From NCBI GenBank assembly GCA_017407325.1, contig JAFQWV010000023.1, forward strand, positions 1 through 64,000: a DNA stretch of 64,000 nt, in the 5' to 3' direction. Shown here piece after piece: positions 59,394 through 64,000 of the stretch. Each line of letters begins with the position of its first letter. Positions within the stretch are counted from its first letter, which is position 1. This DNA comes from Clostridia bacterium (GTDB taxonomy: Bacteria > Bacillota > Clostridia > Christensenellales > Borkfalkiaceae). Under the pieces are notes generated by a model, which saw only the letters and a program-made list of their open reading frames with translations, was not told the origin of the DNA and searched no databases. The position numbers and the translations under genes are program-made.

Positions 59394-60191
59394 TTATTTT
59401 TCGTCTAAAATATGATCTATGCTTTTTATGTTCCAAAAATTATTGTCTCTAAGCCATTTTAATTGTATTTGGTATTCATAGTTGGCTTCAAACGGAAGAT
59501 AAAAATCTGTGTTATTATTAGCGTACTCAACGTAGAAATTTTCATTTAATATCCTACCTGTTTTTGAAACAATACATACGTAATCATTTTCATTTGTTTC
59601 CACAAATATTAATTTGTTATCATAATTATCTCTAGATACTACGTAGGATGATTGTATACCATTAATACGATTTTCTACTTCAATAGGAACTTCATTATAC
59701 TCTTTGTCGTCAAAAATGTTTCGGACAAGAGCAGATACACATTTTTCGTTATTAATTGGTTTATTCCAATCGTTCCATTTTTTAAGATTATTTAGATCTT
59801 CTTCTGAAACCCCAATAAGTGGATTATTCCTATAATTTCCTGAATAATAATCTTCATTAGATAAACGCGAGCATATAAAATTAAAGTTTTGATAAAAATA
59901 AACTCTTCCACTTTCTGTATATTGTGAAATAAGCACATTGTTTTTTATGAAATTATAATCTTTATCACGATATGAAAATAACACTCTACCATAGTCATCT
60001 TCTTCAATTTTGAATACTTCACACTCAAATTCAGTTTCAATATCATTAATAAATGATTCAGTAACTAAACTACTAACAGCCACAGTAAAAAGATCGGGAA
60101 ATTCTCCACTATGTCCGCGCACACGAAAACATGATGTAAACACAAAAACACATACAATAAAGACAATTAATGTTATTTTTTTCTTCTTCAT
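59394..60191 (-). CDS. Lipoprotein of unknown function between Rhs cassettes
   Basis: The protein has 265 aa. MKKKKITLIVFIVCVFVFTS leads to a lipobox-like TSC. The body is rich in Asn, Asp, Tyr and Glu, with no recognised domain. GGAGGCGGG precedes the ATG at 60191. It follows the tip remnant at 60241-60453 in the same direction, as an immunity gene would. Its composition resembles the other two lipoproteins of the region. Confidence 0.65.
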   Translation of the reverse strand: MKKKKITLIVFIVCVFVFTSCFRVRGHSGEFPDLFTVAVSSLVTESFINDIETEFECEVFKIEEDDYGRVLFSYRDKDYNFIKNNVLISQYTESGRVYFYQNFNFICSRLSNEDYYSGNYRNNPLIGVSEEDLNNLKKWNDWNKPINNEKCVSALVRNIFDDKEYNEVPIEVENRINGIQSSYVVSRDNYDNKLIFVETNENDYVCIVSKTGRILNENFYVEYANNNTDFYLPFEANYEYQIQLKWLRDNNFWNIKSIDHILDEK

Positions 60192-60240
60192 GAGCCCGCC
60201 TCCTTTTTAATATTAGCACCTTTTTAAAATTTTGGTGATT

Positions 60241-60453
60241 TTACATATACATTACCCCTAATAAAGTTGTCCCTAAACCTGGAATTACTCCATCAATAAA
60301 TGCCGCGGCAGTCGAATACACAGGTGACAAAAACGGTTTAACTACCGTATTTGATAAAAACTCTACGCCGTAATATTTCTCAAGTCTATGTCCGTGAGTC
60401 CATATTTGCTCGTAAGATTTTTCGGTAATATTGCCTGCGTTTCGTAAGAGTAA
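60241..60453 (-). pseudogene. Remnant of an Rhs-type toxin tip
   Basis: A 70-codon frame without a usable start runs from an in-frame TAA to a TAA. It contains IWTHGHRLEKYYGVEFLSNT and IDGVIPGLGTTLLGVMYM, of a style seen at the ends of large secreted toxins. It lies just before the lipoprotein at 59394-60191, in the layout of the other cassettes. It has lost the Rhs core. Assignment rests mostly on position. Confidence 0.4.
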
Positions 60454-60702
60454 TTAAAGGTATCCGTCGTAGGCATACCTTTTATTAATTATATTATTTC
60501 TTTTTAGCCTTGTCAAACGATTTTTATTATTGCTAATTTTTGCAAAAAAGTTAAAGCCGAGAGTTTTTGAAGTGAACCCTCGGCTTTTTAAAAAACGGTG
60601 AATTATACTTTTGACTTCAACACTTTGAGTATCGGAAGAAATTTATATTAATCCATCTTACATGTTATTTAGCAAAACTTTTATGCGTAGGTAATTATGA
60701 AA
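60454..60702. other. Gap without genes: two hairpins only
   Basis: AAAGGTAT..ATACCTTTT hairpin at about 60456-60483, and AAAGCCGAG..CTCGGCTTTTT terminator-like hairpin at 60553-60590. Nothing else was recognised. Confidence 0.6.
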
Positions 60703-61533
60703 CTATAATCGCTTACACCACTTAATTAATTTATTTACATCTGATTGCCTATCAACTTTAATTAATATGCTATCGTTTTCGGTAACAACTTTGACGTGTT
60801 GTAATCCATTATCTGCAATCCACGATGACGTTTCCTTTTCTATACTCTTTACAGAATTTCTATGTAAAGCAAAATCACCAATTACTATTAACCACTCGTC
60901 GGATAAAAAAACTTTCCAACTCATTTGTCTTAAGTTTTCAACCTTAAAAACAATGTTGTATTTAGTTTCTTCTTCTTTAATACTTTCAATAAATTTACGG
61001 TTTCCTGAAAATACAATACCAAAAATTATAATATCTGCAATTATGCCGATAGCAAGCCCTATTATAAATTCTACAACCGAATCAAAAGTTCCTAACCACA
61101 TTATTACCATAAAAGCATAATATAAAATTGAAAATGGTATGGCTAATTGAGATACTCTTATTACGTTTCTTTTACAAAACACTTTAATTGGTTCTTTAGA
61201 AAAATCTATTCTTGGAGTTCCTTTCCAATCAATTTTTTCTGGAGAAAAATCGCCAACTGAAACAACATGTATGTTATTATCACCATCAACAAATTGCTTC
61301 ACGCAATTACAAAATTCTTCAAATTCTTTAAATGATGTTTCATTGACATAATATTCTTTGTTAATCAATGCACTTGAAGCGTTTTTGCTTTCTGAAGAAG
61401 TTCCAATTTTTATTTTGTTGTTGTCCTTATCCATAATAACAATATCTATCATATCATTATCTTCCGCAAGTGATAAAACTAACTCAGTTTGGATAAAATA
61501 AACTTTTTCACCTTGCTGTAATATACTGTCCAT
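60703..61533 (-). CDS. Two-TM protein overlapping an Rhs tip, candidate immunity protein
   Basis: The protein has 276 aa. The N-terminal soluble part (about 1-125) is followed by two membrane helices (VSQLAIPFSILYYAFMVIMW and VEFIIGLAIGIIADIIIFGI, about 130-185), then a soluble C-terminal part that looks PH-like. I recognise no named family. The chosen start is ATG 61533 with GGAGGTG at the correct distance. The start lies inside the end of the Rhs fragment, so the two are translationally coupled, as toxin and immunity genes usually are. Upstream in-frame starts up to 61557 are less likely. Confidence 0.65.
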   Translation of the reverse strand: MDSILQQGEKVYFIQTELVLSLAEDNDMIDIVIMDKDNNKIKIGTSSESKNASSALINKEYYVNETSFKEFEEFCNCVKQFVDGDNNIHVVSVGDFSPEKIDWKGTPRIDFSKEPIKVFCKRNVIRVSQLAIPFSILYYAFMVIMWLGTFDSVVEFIIGLAIGIIADIIIFGIVFSGNRKFIESIKEEETKYNIVFKVENLRQMSWKVFLSDEWLIVIGDFALHRNSVKSIEKETSSWIADNGLQHVKVVTENDSILIKVDRQSDVNKLIKWCKRL

Positions 61534-62041
61534 TTTCACCTCCATTACTTCTACCATACATCATTGGCAACAATATTTCCATTCTTGCCCTTTTATAATT
61601 AGCAAATTTTACACCGTAAAATATATCCGTTGGAATACTTGATACAATTGTAGAACCAAGTCCTTTACGCATTGTTTCAAATGACATATTTAATACTGAA
61701 CCTTTAGTGATGTTTCTTCTCATTTGCACCCATGTTCCAGTTGGATCGGATGCTGTTACGAGATTATTTAAGCAATAAGCATAAAGATTTAATCCATTTA
61801 TTATATCTGGGGCAAGGTATTCCACTTGGTCCATTGAAATGAATCTGCCGACTTGTGGATCATAATAGCGAGATTGTAAATAGTAATAGCCGAGTTCAAT
61901 ATCGAAATAGTAACTTCTATAACGGAACGGGTTTAAAATTGCAAGTTTAGTTGCAATATCATCACTTTCAGTATACGAAATTCTGTCAGAAATGTCAATA
62001 CTTGCGCCGTTAATAACAGCAAAAGTTTTGTGATTTCCACC
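61508..62041 (-). pseudogene. Second Rhs core fragment with a short tip (5'-truncated)
   Basis: The frame is open from an in-frame TGA at 62042-62044 inside a CACCTCATCCG repeat. It reads HKTFAVINGASIDISDRISY, PFRYRSYYFDIELGYYYLQS, RYYDPQVGRFIS, GLNLYAYCLNN and SDPTG, the usual end of the Rhs core. A tip of about 75 residues follows (WVQMRRNITKGSVLNMSFET, YGVKFANYKRARMEI) with no recognised activity. An ATG at 61834 could start 108 residues. The repeat has replaced or cut off the rest of the gene. Confidence 0.8.
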
Positions 62042-62085
62042 TCATCCGTCGCTTTGCGACACCTTCCCCTCAAGGTGAAGGCTTA
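62038..62085. repeat. CACCTCATCCGTC dispersed repeat at the Rhs break
   Basis: CACCTCATCCGTCGCTTTGC, GACACCTTCCCCTCAAGGTG and AAGGCTTA. The Rhs reading frame ends within it. Confidence 0.78.
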
Positions 62086-62126
62086 GGTCAGCCTAGTGAA
62101 TAGGTATGTCTACTTATTATATGGTT

Positions 62127-62249
62127 AAAAGACTTAGAAACAAGCAGTTCAAGGCACTAAAAAACACTTCGGATTAGATAGACCTTTGTGGTCATCTAAG
62201 TCGAAGTGTTTTTTAAGAAACGCAGAAATGCGCCGTTTATAAGGCTTTT
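62127..62249. repeat. Stop-codon-linked structured element, copy 4 (3' of argF)
   Basis: The ends are AAAAGACTTAGAAAC and GTTTATAAGGCTTTT. The central outer stem is AAAAAACACTTCG/CGAAGTGTTTTTT with inner TAGAT-AGACC/GGTC-ATCTA, followed by the small hairpin CGCA-GAAA-TGCG. The right edge contains the argF stop. Confidence 0.87.
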
Positions 62250-63231
62250 AAATTGTTAAGTCGATTACGGCTTTTATAGTATGCATACGATTTTCCGCTT
62301 CGTCAAAGACGATAGACTGCTTGCTTAAGAAAACTTCGTCGGTAACTTCCATATCGACGCGGTTAAACTTTTCACCCATTTCTTTGCCGATAGCCGTCTT
62401 TAAATCGTGAAATGCTGGTAAGCAGTGCATAAATACTGCCGTATCCTTTGCGTAAGACATAAGCTTTTTGTTTACTTGGTACGGTGAAAGCTCGTCAATT
62501 CGCTCTTTCCAAACATCTACAGGCTCGCCCATAGAAACCCAAACGTCTGTGTAGATAACATCAGCGTTTTTCGCTGCGATTTCTGGGCTTTCGATAAATT
62601 CTAATACCGCGCCTGAAGATTTAGCAATCTCTTGACAAGTTTCGATCAATTCTTTACTAGGGAAATATTTCTTTGGCGCGCACGCAACGAAGTGCATACC
62701 AAGTTTAGCGCATCCAACCATTAAAGAATTACCCATATTATAGCGCGTGTCACCCATATACACGAGCTTAATGCCGTCAAGCGTTCCAAACTTTTCTTTA
62801 ATAGTCATAAAGTCGGCAAGAATTTGAGTTGGGTGAAACTCGTTCGTCAAGCCGTTCCAAACGGGAACGCCAGCGTTAGCGCCAAGTTCTTCAACGATTT
62901 CTTGACCGTAGCCACGGTACTCGATACCGTCGTAAATTCTACCTAAAACTTTTGCAGTGTCAGCGATAGATTCTTTTTTACCAATCTGCGAGCCGGCAGG
63001 ATCAAGATAAGTTACACCAATACCCAAGTCGCGACAAGCAACTTCAAAACTGCAACGCGTACGTGTTGAAGTCTTTTCAAAGATGAGCGCAACGTTTTTA
63101 CCTTCGTGATACTTGTGTGGCATACCGAGTTTTTTCATCTTTTTGAACTCGATAGCCTTGTCAATCATATGTTCAATTTCTGCTTTAGAAAAATCTAAAA
63201 GTTTAAGAAAATTTTTGCCTTTAAAATTCAT
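62248..63231 (-). CDS. argF: Ornithine carbamoyltransferase
   Basis: This 327-aa enzyme makes citrulline from ornithine and carbamoyl phosphate. Motifs are FEKTSTRTRCSFEVA (carbamoyl phosphate loop), HPTQILADFMTIKEKFG and FMHCLPAFHD (the catalytic Cys). Length is normal. It follows argD by 20 nt in an arginine operon. It could serve arginine synthesis or catabolism; the argD neighbour favours synthesis. The stop is at the edge of the structured element. Confidence 0.96.
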   Translation of the reverse strand: MNFKGKNFLKLLDFSKAEIEHMIDKAIEFKKMKKLGMPHKYHEGKNVALIFEKTSTRTRCSFEVACRDLGIGVTYLDPAGSQIGKKESIADTAKVLGRIYDGIEYRGYGQEIVEELGANAGVPVWNGLTNEFHPTQILADFMTIKEKFGTLDGIKLVYMGDTRYNMGNSLMVGCAKLGMHFVACAPKKYFPSKELIETCQEIAKSSGAVLEFIESPEIAAKNADVIYTDVWVSMGEPVDVWKERIDELSPYQVNKKLMSYAKDTAVFMHCLPAFHDLKTAIGKEMGEKFNRVDMEVTDEVFLSKQSIVFDEAENRMHTIKAVIDLTI

Positions 63232-63251
63232 ATTATGCTCCTTTAATCGAC

Positions 63252-64000
63252 CTATAGCGCGCTTATTAGCACGTCTATTGCTTTTTCAAGCAAAGAAATA
63301 GGGATATTTAACGCAGGTAAAAGCCTTACCTTGTTTTTTGCTTTAATCACCAAAACGCCGTTATCTTGACAAGCTTTAATAACTTCAGACGCATCTTTTT
63401 CCGTTTCAATTCCAAGCATTAAGCCTAAGCCCGAAACGCTTTTAACGCCTTTAGCGTTTTTAAGTTTATTTATAATAAATTGAGATTTTTCGTTAACTTC
63501 TTGTAAAAGTTTATCGTCTATTCTTTCAATTACTGAGATTGCCCCCGCGGCACAAACAGGATTTCCACCAAAAGTCGAGCCGTGCGACGATATCGTTAAA
63601 GTGTTTTCAACCTTTTCACCTAGCATAGTCGCACCCATAGGAAGACCACCAGCGAGGCCTTTAGCCGTACTTACGATATCAGGTAAAATTTCGTAGTTTT
63701 GGTACGCGTAAAGCTTTCCACATCTGCCGTTACCCGTTTGAACTTCGTCGCAAATAAGCAAAATGTCTTGCTCTTTACAAATTGAATAAACGTCTTCTAA
63801 AAACTTCTTATCAAGTGGCATTACACCGCCTTCACCTTGAACGACTTCAAGCATAATAGCACAAACCCCACCTAACGCGATTTGTTCTTTTACGCTGTCA
63901 ATATCGTTAGCAGTTGCATATCTAAAGCCTTCGGTAAGCGGTAAAAAGTTAGTGTGGAATACGTCTTGACCAGTCGCTGAAAGAGTTGTTATAGTTCTTC
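63252..64000 (-). CDS. argD: Acetylornithine aminotransferase (5' end outside the window)
   Basis: The frame is open to the right edge; about 249 residues of the C-terminal part are visible. Class III aminotransferase marks are MLEVVQGEGGVMPLDKKF, LLICDEVQTGNGRCGKLYAY (PLP-contacting Asp in the DEVQ motif), STAKGLAGGLPMGA (the PLP Lys) and HGSTFGGNPVCAAGA. It makes acetylornithine from the semialdehyde. The internal Met at 63854 is not the start, because homology continues upstream (FHTNFLPLTEGFRYA). Confidence 0.93.
   Translation of the reverse strand, partial: RTITTLSATGQDVFHTNFLPLTEGFRYATANDIDSVKEQIALGGVCAIMLEVVQGEGGVMPLDKKFLEDVYSICKEQDILLICDEVQTGNGRCGKLYAYQNYEILPDIVSTAKGLAGGLPMGATMLGEKVENTLTISSHGSTFGGNPVCAAGAISVIERIDDKLLQEVNEKSQFIINKLKNAKGVKSVSGLGLMLGIETEKDASEVIKACQDNGVLVIKAKNKVRLLPALNIPISLLEKAIDVLISAL

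Overview
The window is chromosomal DNA from an AT-rich Gram-positive bacterium of the Clostridia type using the standard genetic code. The evidence is AGGAGG-type ribosome sites, near-consensus sigma-A promoters, a one-piece PurL-PurQ, RicT, a two-subunit fumarase, AzlCD and lipoproteins with clear lipoboxes. A pectinesterase lipoprotein, a dideoxysugar cluster and Rhs fragments suggest a host- or plant-fibre-associated organism, probably a gut one. No rRNA, tRNA, phage, transposase or CRISPR was seen.

Layout. 1-3.2 kb: a membrane-anchored McrB-like AAA+ ATPase (cut by the left edge), a partner that looks like a degenerate AAA+ protein, and azlCD. 3.8-13.5 kb: purine operon purE-purM-purN-purO-type IMP cyclohydrolase-AICAR transformylase-purD-purL, all on the minus strand, with guaB divergent. 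15.4-16.3 kb: LRR lipoprotein. 16.5-25 kb: surface-sugar operon (GT87, ddhA, ddhB, ddhC, TPP enzyme, SDR, GT2), in the gene order of CDP-yersiniose-type branched 3,6-dideoxyhexose pathways. 25.2-27.9 kb: fumarase alpha and beta plus malic enzyme, from a predicted leaderless promoter. 28-37.8 kb: housekeeping genes (rsmI, tRNA methylase, ferredoxin, ricT, holB, tmk, greA, an alaS without C-Ala, cysS, serS). 38-44 kb: pectinesterase lipoprotein, a GT2-GtrA-acyltransferase fusion, plsC. 44.8-50.6 kb: two-component system, clpB with an RHH-domain gene, a four-helix-bundle gene. 51-57 kb: a GMP synthase ATP-PPase subunit without its amidotransferase domain, MscS and a 1284-aa surface protein. 57-62 kb: displaced Rhs C-terminal cassettes with lipoprotein and membrane-protein genes that may give immunity. 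62.2-64 kb: argF and partial argD.

The most unusual content lies between genes. (1) Many gaps hold arrays of different short perfect palindromes separated by a constant 7-9-nt spacer. Each array has its own spacer (CTCGATATG, ATTTCAC, CAAATCATG, CAATTTATG, ACTTCAT, GTGAAGTT). Equivalent units in different arrays differ by changes that keep the pairing. Three arrays share a conserved core of about 70 nt. (2) A separate 121-123-nt element occurs in four complete copies. Each abuts the stop codon of a minus-strand gene (purL, AICAR transformylase, purE, argF). It has a closing stem, a small hairpin and a long central hairpin whose outer stem is different yet fully paired in each copy. I do not recognise either family; they are the best candidates for something undescribed.
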